NCBI GenBank assembly: GCA_944322635.1 | Contig: CALUPL010000057.1 | Span: 28,333-92,332 of the forward strand | Direction of reading: 5' to 3' | Source of the DNA: an uncultured Mailhella sp. | Lineage (GTDB): Bacteria > Desulfobacterota > Desulfovibrionia > Desulfovibrionales > Desulfovibrionaceae | DNA: 64,000 nt | Part shown: in pieces, positions 44,964 through 55,110 of the stretch | How positions within the stretch are numbered: the first letter of the stretch is position 1 | Layout: each line of letters begins with the position of its first letter | Position numbers and translations under genes: made by a program | The notes under the pieces: model-generated | Seen by the model: the letters and a program-made list of their open reading frames with translations, nothing else | Told to the model about the DNA's origin: nothing | The model's database searches: none

Positions 44964-46079
44964 ATGCAGGATGAACTCAAGCGGCTGTATGTGGAACCGA
45001 CATCGCGGTGCAACCTGCGCTGCGCCATGTGCTTTCGCAACAGCTGGATAGGCGAGAGCACGGGAGACATGGACGAAGGCACGTTTCAGGCCGTGCTGGA
45101 GAGCATGCCGGGCAGTGTGGAAACGGTATTTTTCGGCGGCATGGGGGAACCTCTTGCGCATCCCCGCATTGTGGAGATGGTGAGGCAGGCATCGGCTGCG
45201 GGCGTGAAAACGGAGCTTTTAAGCAACGGTTCGCTGCTCAGCGAATCCATGAGCCGCAGGCTCCTCGACGCAGGGCTGGACATGCTGTGGCTTTCGGTGG
45301 ACGGCTTCAAGGAAGAACACTACGAGAACATACGCCGCAACGGGCATCTTTCCACGCTCAAGGAACACATCATGGCGTTCAATCAGCTCCGTTTCGGCAT
45401 GAACCGGGAAGTAAAGCTGGGGCTGGCGTTCGTGATCATGAGAAGCAACGTTCAGGACCTTGCGGAGCTGCCCTACTTTGCCAGCTACTACCGCGTGAAC
45501 GAGGTGAACATATCCCACGTGATTCCCACCGACGAGCACACGGAAAGCGAACTGCTCTATAAAAACGTGATCGGAAGCGATTTCGGCGGCGACAACGTGC
45601 CGCCTTCGGCCCCGCGCATACACGTGCCGCTCATGGACTGGACGCAGCCCGGCGTGGCTCAGGCCGCGGCGGGACTTTTGAGCGCGGGCATGTGCGAAAT
45701 CTTCCTTTCCGGCCAGAAACTGCAACGCAACGCTCGGCACTGCCGCTTCATCGACGAGGGCATGTGCTTCGTGCGGCACGACGGCTTTGTCAGCCCGTGC
45801 ATGTCGCTGCTGCGCACTTCGCGCCTCTACTGGGGCGGAAAAACCCGCGTCAACCAGCATCACTTTTTCGGCAACGTGCGCGAAACGCCCCTTGCCGACA
45901 TCTGGCAAAGCCCCGACTACGCCGACTTCCGCAAAAGAGTCCGCGCCTTCGAGTTCTCCCCCTGCTGCCGCTGCTCCCAGTGCGACAACTGGGAAAACTC
46001 CCTGCCCGACTGCTACGGCAACAACCTCCCCACCTGCGGCGCCTGCCTCTGGTCCGAAGGCATTATCAGCTGCCCGTAA
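44964..46079 (+). CDS. Radical SAM/SPASM-domain protein
   Basis: 371 aa. Radical SAM cluster cysteines C16, C20 and C23 in SRCNLRCAMCF; the GGMGEPLAHP glycine-rich SAM motif near 57-66; and a Cys-rich C-terminal region (CRFIDEGMCFVRHDGFVSPC, then CCRCSQCDNW and CGACLW) like the SPASM domain that binds auxiliary Fe-S clusters. Such enzymes modify peptides or maturate enzymes; the pattern resembles tungsten-oxidoreductase maturases, but no peptide or aldehyde oxidoreductase gene is nearby. The start is set at ATG 44964 (GAGGGG upstream); an in-frame ATG at 44853 is possible. Confidence 0.85.
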   Translation: MQDELKRLYVEPTSRCNLRCAMCFRNSWIGESTGDMDEGTFQAVLESMPGSVETVFFGGMGEPLAHPRIVEMVRQASAAGVKTELLSNGSLLSESMSRRLLDAGLDMLWLSVDGFKEEHYENIRRNGHLSTLKEHIMAFNQLRFGMNREVKLGLAFVIMRSNVQDLAELPYFASYYRVNEVNISHVIPTDEHTESELLYKNVIGSDFGGDNVPPSAPRIHVPLMDWTQPGVAQAAAGLLSAGMCEIFLSGQKLQRNARHCRFIDEGMCFVRHDGFVSPCMSLLRTSRLYWGGKTRVNQHHFFGNVRETPLADIWQSPDYADFRKRVRAFEFSPCCRCSQCDNWENSLPDCYGNNLPTCGACLWSEGIISCP

Positions 46080-46111
46080 GAAAGACATGGAAGGAGGAAG
46101 GATGAGATGAT

Positions 46112-46250
46112 GCGGGGGAAGGAGAAAACCCTTTTGAAAAAGGGCTTTTCTCCTTCCCCCGCTCCCCCTTCCTCTTTCCGAAAACTTTTACTTGTGCCGT
46201 CGTCGTCCGGGGCCCCAGAGCGTTAAAAGGCCGCTGTCCGTGGCAAATAA
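46112..46250. repeat. 3' palindromic element copy 2 plus mosaic repeat fragment
   Basis: 46112-46162 is a 51-nt palindrome, second copy of the 2138-2188 element, with both arms changed consistently (GGAGAAAA/TTTTCTCC), followed by a conserved AAAACTTTTA tail to 46192. Right after it, CGTCCGGGGCCCCAGAGCGTT is the 3' edge of module B plus the start of unit U. It lies 33 nt after the radical SAM stop. Confidence 0.75.
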
Positions 46251-46277
46251 ACGTCTCCCCCCACCCTGCCGACAACA

Positions 46278-46312
46278 TAAAAGCGCCCGGCGTTATGCCG
46301 GACGCTTTTTTT
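46278..46312. terminator. Bidirectional terminator between the radical SAM gene and hsdS
   Basis: AAAAGCGCCCGGC/GCCGGACGCTTTTTTT stem-loop with seven T residues on the plus strand and four on the minus strand; it separates convergent genes. Confidence 0.8.
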
Positions 46313-46330
46313 CGGGCTCTTCTTCCCCTC

Positions 46331-47665
46331 TCACTGCTGATACAGTTTTTCCATGGCCTCCACACTCGGCAAAAGCTCGTTCAGTCGCTCCACAATGCGT
46401 CGCTGTTCCGCAAGCGGAGGAAGGGGGAAAAGCGTTTCTCCCATTTTTTTACCTGATATTTCAAGAAATGTTGTTCCTGAGGCTCGACTTATAATATCTT
46501 TTGTTAACGCAATAAGAGTATAATAAACATATTCTATTTCAACAACATCTAGATTTGGCACTACAGACTTGCATCCTTGATTTGTTGCCACCTCATTTTC
46601 CGCTATTGCTATATAGCCTATTGGCGCTCGAGAAGAATAAATTATTGTTCCCTTGGGCAGCAATACCGCAGAACAAGACTCATAGCCTTTTCGGGAAATA
46701 AAGCGTTCTCCTCTACCTATAGTTTTTGCTCGATTTTTTCCTAAATCAGCCGGCGTTATCCATGGAATTTCCTCTGGAGACCAAAATTCCGCAATACCAG
46801 TCTTAGGAGTAGCCCCGCTTGCAATCCTGCCGACATCTCTGACCTTCACCCACTTCCATCTATCTGGAATGGCAAAAGGCACGTCGTCCGGTTCTTCAAC
46901 GTCGATATCGACGGCCGGTTCATCGTCACGCTGAGGGACAAGACGCCCGGAAATCGCTTCCTGAAGCAGCGACGCCCTCAGTTTTCCCGGTAGTTCCTTT
47001 TCCATGACCTGCAAGGCATCATGGGCCTTTCCGTACTGTTCAATAACAGGAAGCATCTCTTCCAGTTTCTCCACAATACGCCGCTGCTCTTCAATCGGAG
47101 GAAGGGGAATAAACAAATTCTTTAATCGTGATGCTTTTATTCCTTGAGCAGTAGTTCCTGTAGCATTTTCAATAAGCAATCTTTGAAAATATGGACTCAA
47201 CAAAAAATACATATATAATATTTTATTTACTATATCTGATTTTAATGTAATAACACGTTGTCCAGCGCTATAAATATCCAAATCAGCTATTGCCGCATTA
47301 CCCAGCGGAGCTTCAGTTGTAAATAATATATCACCTTTTGCCGATATTCCTCTTGATTGTCTATTTAAATATTCTTCTTCAGAAATAAATTCAACTCTTG
47401 AATGGTCAATATACCCTTTGCGAACATTGCTTGCCGTCATCAGTCTTATGCCAGACGAACTTTTAACAGGTGTTGTTCCTCTATAATCAACAAATATAAA
47501 AATCTCTCCCAGCCTCACCCACTTCCACTTGTCGGGAATGGCAAAAGGCACGTCCTCCAATTCTTCGCCGTCAATATCTACGGCCGGTTCGTCGTCGCAC
47601 TGAGGCACGAGCCTGCCCTCTATGGCCATCTGCAAAACCGAGGCCTTGAGCTCTTCTGCGGTCAT
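46331..47665 (-). CDS. hsdS: Type I restriction enzyme specificity subunit HsdS
   Basis: 444 aa subunit that selects the DNA target for the HsdRMS complex. Two target-recognition domains (about 60-190 and 280-400), each followed by a conserved helical spacer (IPLPPIEEQRRIVEKLEEMLP and FPLPPLAEQRRIVERLNELLP). The coding sequence for both recognition domains is clearly AT-richer than its surroundings (46480-46800 and 47120-47500), usual for horizontally exchanged HsdS domains. Starts with ATGA overlap with the hsdM stop. A third N-terminal repeat (DEPAVDIDGEELEDVPFAIPDKWKWV) precedes each TRD, so the gene is built of two similar halves. Confidence 0.93.
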   Translation of the reverse strand: MTAEELKASVLQMAIEGRLVPQCDDEPAVDIDGEELEDVPFAIPDKWKWVRLGEIFIFVDYRGTTPVKSSSGIRLMTASNVRKGYIDHSRVEFISEEEYLNRQSRGISAKGDILFTTEAPLGNAAIADLDIYSAGQRVITLKSDIVNKILYMYFLLSPYFQRLLIENATGTTAQGIKASRLKNLFIPLPPIEEQRRIVEKLEEMLPVIEQYGKAHDALQVMEKELPGKLRASLLQEAISGRLVPQRDDEPAVDIDVEEPDDVPFAIPDRWKWVKVRDVGRIASGATPKTGIAEFWSPEEIPWITPADLGKNRAKTIGRGERFISRKGYESCSAVLLPKGTIIYSSRAPIGYIAIAENEVATNQGCKSVVPNLDVVEIEYVYYTLIALTKDIISRASGTTFLEISGKKMGETLFPLPPLAEQRRIVERLNELLPSVEAMEKLYQQ

Positions 47666-49125
47666 GCGCGGCCTCCGATCATGGAAAGAATGTGGTCGAG
47701 CGCGTCATCCATCACTTTCAAATGTCTGGCGCGTTCCGCCTGATAGCGGGCGATGAGTTCCTCGGGCGGCAGAATTTCCTCTTCCTCCTGTGCAAAGCCG
47801 CAGAGATCAAAGTTGAAATTCAGTTCCTCAAGTTCTTCTGCGCTGTAGCAGCGGGCCTTGTCCATGCCGTTCTGCGCAAGCGGCACGCGGTTGTTCCACC
47901 AGGCGTCAAGCTCGGCAAAATGTTCAAGCAGCATGGGCTTTGTCTTGGAAAAATGCTTGTAGCCTTCCGGCATGTCCACGCGGTAGAACCATGTTTCCTT
48001 CGTCGGGCCCGTGCCGTTGAAGAAAAGAATGTTGGTCGCTATGGACGTGTACGGAGAGAACACGGAACCGGGCAGACGCACCACCGTATGAAGGTTGAAG
48101 TCATGGAGCAGGCCCTTCTTGATTTCCGCCTTGTTGCCGCCGCCGAAAAGAAAGCCGTCGGGAATGATGACCGCCGCGCGGCCCGTGGCCTTGAGCCGAG
48201 TCATGATGAGAATAAGGAAAAGGTCGGCGGTTTCCGCGCTGCGCATGTTGCCCGGAAAATTCTGCTGAATAATCGACTGTTCGCTCCCGCCGTAGGGCGG
48301 ATTCATGAGAATGACGTCAAACTTGTCCTTCTCCGTGTAGTCGCCCGTATTTTTCGTAAGGGAGTTGCCGTAGGTGATGAGCGGCTCGTCCACACCGTGA
48401 AGCAGCAGATTGGTCACGCACAGCAGGTACGGCAGAGGCTTTTTTTCCGTGCCGTAAAACGACTGATTAAGCTGTGCGCGCTGCTTGACGGTTTTTGCCG
48501 ATTCGCTCAGCACCTCGCGCGCGGAATTGAGAAAGCCGCCCGTGCCGCAGGCAAAGTCCGCCACTCTGTCGCCGAGCTTCAAATCCACATGACGGGCCAT
48601 GAAGTCCGTTACCGCTCGGGGGGTGTAGAACTCGCCGGAACTGCCCGCGCTCTGCAACAGCTTCAGTATGGTCTCGTAAATGGTGCCGAAGGCATGGGCT
48701 TCCCGCGGGTCGTTGAAATCGCATTCGTTGATCTCGCTGATGAGCTGACGCAGCAGCACGCCGTCCTTCATGAAGTTGTGAATGTCGGTGAACACCGTTT
48801 TCACAATGCTCTTGCGCAGCGGACAGCCCGCCGGAATGGGCAGTTCCTTCAACGTGGGCAGAAGCGTGCCGTCCACAAACAATATGAGCGCATCGCCCTT
48901 GCGCGCCGTGTCGTTTACGGTATCCGCCCAGTTGCGCCAGCGGCACTCCTCGGGAATGATGGACTCGTAGTCTTCATCCACGGCTTCCCAGTCGTATTCC
49001 CTGTCGTCGTAAATCTTCAGAAACAGCATCCAGGCCAGCTGCTCAATGCGCTGCGCGTCGCCGTTTATGCCCTGGTCAAGACGCGTAATATCGCGCATCC
49101 TCTTGATGAACGTGGAAAGACTCAT
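47662..49125 (-). CDS. hsdM: Type I restriction enzyme methyltransferase subunit HsdM
   Basis: 487 aa N6-adenine methyltransferase subunit. The N-terminal HsdM helical domain (1-150) is followed by SGEFYTPRAVTDFMA, the SAM motif ADFACGTGGFL (about 189-199) and catalytic NPPY (VILMNPPYGGSE, about 272-283). The gamma-class order (SAM motif before NPPY) is right for HsdM. The C-terminal part contacts HsdS. Coupled to hsdS; hsdR lies upstream on the same strand after a 258-nt gap, so the three form one R-M unit read right to left. The gap (49126-49383) holds no recognised gene. Confidence 0.94.
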   Translation of the reverse strand: MSLSTFIKRMRDITRLDQGINGDAQRIEQLAWMLFLKIYDDREYDWEAVDEDYESIIPEECRWRNWADTVNDTARKGDALILFVDGTLLPTLKELPIPAGCPLRKSIVKTVFTDIHNFMKDGVLLRQLISEINECDFNDPREAHAFGTIYETILKLLQSAGSSGEFYTPRAVTDFMARHVDLKLGDRVADFACGTGGFLNSAREVLSESAKTVKQRAQLNQSFYGTEKKPLPYLLCVTNLLLHGVDEPLITYGNSLTKNTGDYTEKDKFDVILMNPPYGGSEQSIIQQNFPGNMRSAETADLFLILIMTRLKATGRAAVIIPDGFLFGGGNKAEIKKGLLHDFNLHTVVRLPGSVFSPYTSIATNILFFNGTGPTKETWFYRVDMPEGYKHFSKTKPMLLEHFAELDAWWNNRVPLAQNGMDKARCYSAEELEELNFNFDLCGFAQEEEEILPPEELIARYQAERARHLKVMDDALDHILSMIGGRA

Positions 49126-49383
49126 ATATCTCCCCTGCCGAATGACCGGCAGTCCTGTGTTTCATGGATAAATCGAAAACGGCCCTCATACCGCCGCATC
49201 AAAAAGCGACCGCACGACGCCCGCGTGAACGGGACGCGCGTACAAAACGGAAACAAATCCTGCATTCCGCTCCGCCTTTCCCAAAAGAGGCCGAAAAAGG
49301 CCGCACCCCGCATATTCCGGGGCTGTCCCCACAAGCGACGATGGCCGCTCCGTGACGGTCCCGGCTCTCCGGGCAAAAAGAAC

Positions 49384-51768
49384 CTAGGCAAGTTCGGTGT
49401 CGTAAAGCTCGCTCTGCATGGCGCGCAGGGCCTCCAGATAGCGGTCCTTTCCGTTGAACGCCGAAAGAATCTTTCTCGTTCCGCCTATGTCTCGGCAGTA
49501 GGCTCCCAGAGCCTTCACGCCGTCCAGCTCTTTTATGCCGTTTTCCTCGTAGGCGTCGAGCAGTTTTTCCAGCACGGCGCGCGCCGTGCCCTGATAGCGT
49601 TCCAGAAACTTTGCGCTCTTCACTTTGTTCGCCCTCAGCCTGCGCGTCAGCATGGGCGCGCCGAAGGCGATGTGCCGTATCATGTCGAACTCGTCAAGAT
49701 CGGGATTGCCGAGTTCCTCCCTCAGCCTGTCGAGAATCACGCCGCGCTTCTCAAGCTCTTCAATGATGACCCGCTTGGCTTCGGGCCCGTTCCACGCCTC
49801 GCGGAACTCCTCCTCCGTGCCGTAACAGGCAAGGATGTTCCGCCGCGTGTAGTCCTCGAACTTCTCCGTCACAAGATCGCCGTTTTCGTTCAGATAGCTC
49901 ACGCTTCTGCCCAGTATCGAAACATCCACGCCGTCCACTACGATGAGACGGGGAATCTCTCCGTCTTCGGGCGTCTCCACTCCTTCGGGCGCGGCTGTGG
50001 GCGGCCCGGGCTCCTCTCCGCCGCCTGCGGGCTCCCGAGGAACCTCCCTGATCGGCGGATCGCCTTCGCCGGACCATGTGGTCTCATCGTCGGCCGGGCC
50101 GTCGAAGTCGGGATCATGGAACAGGGCGCAGGCATTTCTGAAATCGAGAATGGTGAAAAAAGTCTTGTCCGCATCGGGCCTGAGACGCGTACCGCGACCG
50201 ATGATCTGCTTGAACTCGGTCATGGAACGAATATTGCTGTCCAGCACGATAAGCTTGACGCATCTGGTGTTCGCGCCCGTGGTGAGCAGCTTGCTCGTGG
50301 TCACCACAACGGGATACGCACTGTTCACGCTGGTGAAGTTCTGATACAGACTGCGGCCTTCCTCGTCGTCTGCGGTCATGCGCACGACATAGCGGTAATC
50401 CTTCGCCACCATGTCGCGGTTGCATTCGCGCATAGCGTCGCGCATATTGGCCGCGTGCCTCTGCGTCACGCAGAATATGATGGTCTTGGACATACGCCCC
50501 AGATGCTGAAGATAGCTCGTGACCACTTCCGCCACCTTGCGGGTCCGGCTCCGAATCTCCAGAGTCTTGTCGAAATCACCGAGCCGGTACAGACGCTTCG
50601 GCACGGGATTGCCGTCCACGTCCACGTCACCCTCTTCCGGTTCCCAGCCGTTCACGTCCTTGTCCAGATGAACGGACACCACCTGATACGGCGCAAGAAA
50701 GCCGTCTTCTATGCCCTGCTTCAACGAGTAGGTGAACAGCGGCTCGCCGAAATAATCGATATTGTTGGAGCCGTCCTTTTCATTGGGAGTCGCCGTCATG
50801 CCTATCTGTATGGCCGACTTGAAATAGTCGAGAATGTCCCTCCAGCTGCTCTGCTCGTTCGCACTGCCCCGGTGACATTCATCCACGATGACAAGATCAA
50901 AATAATTCTCCGGCACTTGGCGGAAATGATCGGCCATGGACTCCGTCTCGTCGCCCTTGAGCTGCTGATACAGACCGAAATATATTTCATAGTTTTTGTC
51001 TATGGTTCCCTTCTGAATCTTGTACATGCCTCGGCAGGGTGCAAAATCGTCGATCATGGTCTGATCAATGAGCTGATTGCGGTCGGCAAGATACAAAACG
51101 TTCTTCACCACTCCCGCCTTCCTGAGCCGCCACACTATCTGAAACGCCGTGTATGTCTTACCCGTACCCGTGGCCATGACCAGAAGAGCCCGGCGACGGT
51201 GCTTTGCCACCACGGCGTCCACGGTGCGGTTGATGGCCTGCATCTGGTAATAACGCGGCGTCATGCCCCCGGCAGAAGTGTAATACATCGCCTTTTCGAG
51301 CTTTTTTCTGTCGTCGTCACTCACGTCGTACAAAGAGCACCAGCGTTTCCACAACGCTGCGGGCGAGGGAAAACGGTGAAGCGGAAGCTCCCTTGTCACA
51401 CCCGTGGGGCGCTCAAACTCAAGAAAAACATCGCCCGCAGACGCATAGGCAAACGGTACGTCCAGAAGTTCCGCATAGGCTATGGCCTGATCCAGCCCGT
51501 CCTGTGCGGACTTGCCGCGCTTTTTCGCTTCCACCACGGCCAGTGGACGGTTGATGTCCCGAAAAAGAATATAATCCGGTTTCGTGCGGGAAGCCTGATT
51601 GTCGCGGATGGTGCAGTTCTGCCCCGGTACGATGTGATATCGGTCCGCCTTAAGCGAGTACTCCATCACAATCTGACTCGCCTGCCACCCCGCATGCTGA
51701 ATGGCCGGGGTGATGTACCGGGCCTTGGTATCTTCTTCCGATTCGTACACCGTCTGTCGTGAGGACAT
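49384..51768 (-). CDS. hsdR: Type I restriction enzyme endonuclease/translocase subunit HsdR
   Basis: 794 aa. Start set at ATG 51768 because GGAGGG sits 6 nt upstream (an ATG two codons earlier abuts the RBS). The PD-(D/E)xK nuclease domain reads KPDYILFRDINRPLAVVEAKK (about 68-88). Helicase motor motifs: Walker A MATGTGKT, VIVDECHR, GMTATP, and IIGRGTRLRPD (motif VI). The C-terminal EcoEI/EcoR124-like domain ends the protein. It cuts unmodified DNA after translocation. Together with hsdM and hsdS it is a complete defence system against foreign DNA. Its upstream region is a mosaic repeat locus. Confidence 0.94.
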   Translation of the reverse strand: MSSRQTVYESEEDTKARYITPAIQHAGWQASQIVMEYSLKADRYHIVPGQNCTIRDNQASRTKPDYILFRDINRPLAVVEAKKRGKSAQDGLDQAIAYAELLDVPFAYASAGDVFLEFERPTGVTRELPLHRFPSPAALWKRWCSLYDVSDDDRKKLEKAMYYTSAGGMTPRYYQMQAINRTVDAVVAKHRRRALLVMATGTGKTYTAFQIVWRLRKAGVVKNVLYLADRNQLIDQTMIDDFAPCRGMYKIQKGTIDKNYEIYFGLYQQLKGDETESMADHFRQVPENYFDLVIVDECHRGSANEQSSWRDILDYFKSAIQIGMTATPNEKDGSNNIDYFGEPLFTYSLKQGIEDGFLAPYQVVSVHLDKDVNGWEPEEGDVDVDGNPVPKRLYRLGDFDKTLEIRSRTRKVAEVVTSYLQHLGRMSKTIIFCVTQRHAANMRDAMRECNRDMVAKDYRYVVRMTADDEEGRSLYQNFTSVNSAYPVVVTTSKLLTTGANTRCVKLIVLDSNIRSMTEFKQIIGRGTRLRPDADKTFFTILDFRNACALFHDPDFDGPADDETTWSGEGDPPIREVPREPAGGGEEPGPPTAAPEGVETPEDGEIPRLIVVDGVDVSILGRSVSYLNENGDLVTEKFEDYTRRNILACYGTEEEFREAWNGPEAKRVIIEELEKRGVILDRLREELGNPDLDEFDMIRHIAFGAPMLTRRLRANKVKSAKFLERYQGTARAVLEKLLDAYEENGIKELDGVKALGAYCRDIGGTRKILSAFNGKDRYLEALRAMQSELYDTELA

Positions 51769-51884
51769 GTCCATCCCTCCCTTGCGGGGTCTTTGCCGTG
51801 AACGTCCCACGATAAAATGAATTCCATTCTCCCGCAAGGCATACCGTTCTTTTCCGTCGCCCAAGTAAACCTTTCTCCCGTCTT

Positions 51885-52595
51885 CCGACGCCGGAGAGCC
51901 GCGCACGCCCGTCTGATCCAGACACGCTGTACAGTAGCGGGGCTTGCACGACGCCCGCCGCGCTTGACGGCGGAAGTGAATTCCGCCTGCTTGCGGCCGT
52001 CGGCCGGGCTCCTGACGTCGCCCGGGGCCTCAGAGCGTTGAAACACGACAGGAAGAACATTCCCACGCTTGCCAGCGCATTGAAAGAACGCCTTCCGGAC
52101 TTCACTCCCCCCTTCGCCCGTAGCTTCGGACATAATCTTCCCGTTCACCCTGTCCTGCCGGGCGGCGCAGCCGCACGGCAGAATCAGGGGGCGCGGGGGG
52201 AATTATTTCTGACCTTGCTGAAATCAGGAACAGCTCAACGGCACGGCTGCTCCAGACACGCTGTACTGGCTGCAACACTTGCACGACGCCCGCTGCGCTT
52301 GACGGCGGAAGTGAATTCCGCCTGCTTGCGGCCCTCGGCCGGGCCGCTCGAAAGCGGCCCGGGGCCCCAGAGCGTTGAAACACGACAGGAAGAACATTCC
52401 CACGCTTGCCAACGCATTGAAAGAACGCCTTCCGGACTTCACTCCCCCCTTCGCCCGTAGCTTCGGCCATAATTTTCCCGTTCACCCTGTCCTGCCGAAC
52501 CGGCGAAGCCGGGAGGCAGAATCAGGGGGGCGCGGGGGGAATTATTTCCCCCGCCCTGCCTTTCCTGCCTTTTCTGCCTTTTCTGCCTCAGCAGT
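51885..52595. repeat. Mosaic intergenic repeat locus 5 (two near-identical tandem copies)
   Basis: Two tandem copies of about 320 bp (51885-52206 and 52228-52548), each B module (pentaloop hairpins at 51969-51987 and 52304-52322), a U-like join at AGAGCGTTGAAACACGACAGG, module C and a palindrome. The second copy has the long second hairpin (CCGGGCCGCT), the first the short form with the TCCTGACGTC loop. Ends with end E and four CTGCCTTT repeats next to the typA terminator. hsdR starts at its left border, so the hsdR promoter must be in or beside it. Confidence 0.85.
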
Positions 52596-52614
52596 GCCGC
52601 GCCCGTCCGACACG

Positions 52615-52650
52615 AAAAAGCCCTCCCGGCGACGCGGCAGGGAGGGCTTT
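52615..52650 (-). terminator. Intrinsic terminator of typA
   Basis: AAAGCCCTCCC/GGGAGGGCTTT stem with loop, followed on the minus strand by a T-run of five. Confidence 0.85.
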
Positions 52651-52699
52651 GTTCATGACTCAGGACTCAAAGAGTCCGGCGGAACGTACGGAGCAGGCG

Positions 52700-54535
52700 T
52701 TAGACGCGCTTGCGGCCTCCGCCCATGCGATAGCGTTCCGTGCAGGAGAGCACGGCCTTGCGCAGGCGCAGGGCATGAGGAGTGACTTCCAGCACTTCGT
52801 CTTCACGCATGAAGTTGAGGCACTGTTCGAGAGACATGGGACGCACGGGAGTAAGGATGATGTTTTCATCGTGACCGGCGGCACGCAGGTTGGTGAGCTT
52901 CTTTTCCTTGGTGACGTTGACGTCGATGTCGTTGTCACGGCTGTGCTCGCCCACAACCATGCCTTCGTAAACCGGATCGCCGGGCACGACGAACAGACGG
53001 CCGCGAGGCTCAAGGTTGAACAGAGCGTAGGCCACGGCGTTGCCGGGACGGTCGGCAATGAGGGAACCGGTCATGCGGGTGAGGAAGTCGCCGCGGTAGG
53101 GTTCATAGCCGCTGAAATCGGAGTTCAGAATACCGGTACCCTTGGTGTCGGTGAGGAACTCGTCGCGGTAGCCGATGAGTCCGCGGGCGGGCACGGAGAA
53201 GGTAAGGCGCACGCGACCGGTGCCGTTATTGATGCAGTTGGTCATGCGGCCCTTGCGGAAGTTCAGCTTTTCGGTGACCACGCCCATGTAGATTTCATCG
53301 CAGTCGATGGAAACCTCTTCAATGGGTTCGTATTTCTGACCGTCGATTTCCTTGAAAATGACCTCAGGACGACCCACGGTAAGCTCGAAGCCTTCACGAC
53401 GCATGGTTTCCACAATAATGGCCATCTGGAATTCACCACGGCCCTTCACAAGGAAAGCATCTCTGTCTTCGGTGTCCTCCACGCGGATGGACACGTTGCG
53501 CAGGGCTTCGCGGTCGAGGCGCTCGCGAATCTTGCGGGCCTGAACAAGCTTGCCGTCGCGACCGGCAAGGGGCGAGGTGTTGATGCCGAAACGCATGGAC
53601 ACAGTGGGATCGTCCACCTTGATGCGGGGCAGCGGAGAGGGATCGGCGGCGGTGCAGATGGTGTCGCCGATGGTCACGTCCTCAATGCCGGCCATGACCA
53701 CAATGTCACCGGCATCCACTTCGTCCACGTCAACCATGCTCTTGCCCTTGTACACCTGAAAACGAGTGGCGCGCAGCGGACGGGGATTGCCGTCTTCACC
53801 AATGCACACGAGCGCATCCTTGGTGTGGGCGTGACCGTTGCGGATGCGCCCCACGGCCAGACGACCGAGATAATCGGAATAGTCAAGGTCGGCCACCAGC
53901 ATGTGGAAAGGCATTTCAGGATCGTAGGACGGCGCGGGAATGTACTTCAAAATGGCGTCGAACAGGGGCGAAAGATCCTTGCGTTCGTCGTTCAGGCTGT
54001 TCATGGCCACGGCGTCGCGGCCGATGGCATACAGCACCGGGAACTCAAGCTGGCTTTCGCTGGCGTCGAGGTCGATGAAGAGGTCGTACACTTCGTTGAG
54101 CACTTCCTCGGGACGGGCATCCTTGCGGTCGATCTTGTTGAGCACCACAATGACCGGCAGCGAAAGTCCGAGAGCCTTGCGCAGCACGAAACGAGTCTGA
54201 GGCAGAGGACCTTCCGCAGCGTCCACCAGCAGAATCACGCCGTCCACCATGGAAAGAGCGCGCTCCACTTCGCCGCCGAAGTCGGCGTGGCCGGGAGTGT
54301 CCAGAATGTTGATGCGCACGCCCTTCCAGCCCACGGCGCAGTTCTTGGCGGAAATGGTGATGCCGCGTTCACGTTCCAGTTCCATGCTGTCCATGAGGCG
54401 GTCGTCAACCACCTGATCGGCGCGGAACATGCCGCTCTGCTTGAAAAGGCCGTCCACCAGCGTCGTCTTGCCGTGGTCAACGTGCGCAATGATGGCAATG
54501 TTACGGAGAGATTCGTTACGGGCGAGAGAGCTCAC
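52700..54535 (-). CDS. typA: Translational GTPase TypA/BipA
   Basis: 611 aa ribosome-associated GTPase of the EF-G family, important for growth under stress, cold and ribosome assembly. G1 [10 protein letters not shown] (about 17-26), G2 in RGITI, G3 [13 protein letters not shown]4 [10 protein letters not shown], then elongation-factor domains II, III and V and the BipA-specific C-terminal domain. Length matches E. coli (607 aa). A promoter lies about 200 nt upstream (54730-54758), a terminator after it. The gene is complete and stands alone. Confidence 0.96.
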   Translation of the reverse strand: MSSLARNESLRNIAIIAHVDHGKTTLVDGLFKQSGMFRADQVVDDRLMDSMELERERGITISAKNCAVGWKGVRINILDTPGHADFGGEVERALSMVDGVILLVDAAEGPLPQTRFVLRKALGLSLPVIVVLNKIDRKDARPEEVLNEVYDLFIDLDASESQLEFPVLYAIGRDAVAMNSLNDERKDLSPLFDAILKYIPAPSYDPEMPFHMLVADLDYSDYLGRLAVGRIRNGHAHTKDALVCIGEDGNPRPLRATRFQVYKGKSMVDVDEVDAGDIVVMAGIEDVTIGDTICTAADPSPLPRIKVDDPTVSMRFGINTSPLAGRDGKLVQARKIRERLDREALRNVSIRVEDTEDRDAFLVKGRGEFQMAIIVETMRREGFELTVGRPEVIFKEIDGQKYEPIEEVSIDCDEIYMGVVTEKLNFRKGRMTNCINNGTGRVRLTFSVPARGLIGYRDEFLTDTKGTGILNSDFSGYEPYRGDFLTRMTGSLIADRPGNAVAYALFNLEPRGRLFVVPGDPVYEGMVVGEHSRDNDIDVNVTKEKKLTNLRAAGHDENIILTPVRPMSLEQCLNFMREDEVLEVTPHALRLRKAVLSCTERYRMGGGRKRV

Positions 54536-54729
54536 GTTCGCTTTCCTTTGTTAAAACTTGTTCTTCTGAAATGTCACAGCCGCCGGATGCCGCATCCGCC
54601 GAACGCCCCTGAAAGGCCTTTCGACAGTCTTCTTTCCCGGGATCCGAAACTTCCGAAGCCCGTCCCCGGCATTGTCGGTGCGGATGCCCTGCGACTCCAT
54701 GGCTGCATGATTGCTCTTTGAAACTGCGG

Positions 54730-54758
54730 AGTATAAATAAAGAATCCGGACATTGCAA
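54730..54758 (-). promoter_or_regulatory. Promoter of typA
   Basis: Minus strand: -35 TTGCAA (54753-54758), 17-nt spacer, -10 TATACT (54730-54735). It gives a leader of about 190 nt before the typA ATG. Confidence 0.75.
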
Positions 54759-55110
54759 GCACTCTCCCTCCCCACTTCCCCGGAAGAAAACACCTTGCCG
54801 GAGTCACCTTTTTCCGCCGCCCGAATGTCGCAACGGCCCGTTTGACTTCCGACTCCGGCGGGCAGGACGCGGTAACATGCAACAAAAATCCGCGCGCCTC
54901 TTTACGACGGCAACGCTTCGGCATAGGTTCAACAGAACTGCAACAACGCATCGGGCGCAAAGGAAACTTTCCGAAAGAAAAAACATACGACCGCCTCAAT
55001 ACCGGCCGTATCCATGAAACGCGCCGGACACAGAAGCAGTTTCCGCCGGGGAAGCCATTCTTTCCCATCACGCCGGAACGGTCAGCCGTTCCGCTTTTCA
55101 GGGAGCCGTC
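54759..55110. other. Intergenic region with a mosaic repeat fragment
   Basis: About 350 bp between the typA promoter and the MFS gene. A short fragment at about 54806-54846 (TTCCGCCGCCCGAATGTCGC, then AACGGCCCGTTTGACTTCCG) matches the B-module start CGACTCCCGAGTACCGCAACAGCCCGTTTG-like sequence, but is degraded. No gene or clear promoter for the MFS gene is seen; AGGGAG precedes the MFS ATG. Confidence 0.45.

Noticed and set aside
47692..51762. Long plus-strand frame antisense to hsdMR
   Set aside because: Same shadow effect in GC-rich DNA; hsdM and hsdR are unmistakable on the minus strand.
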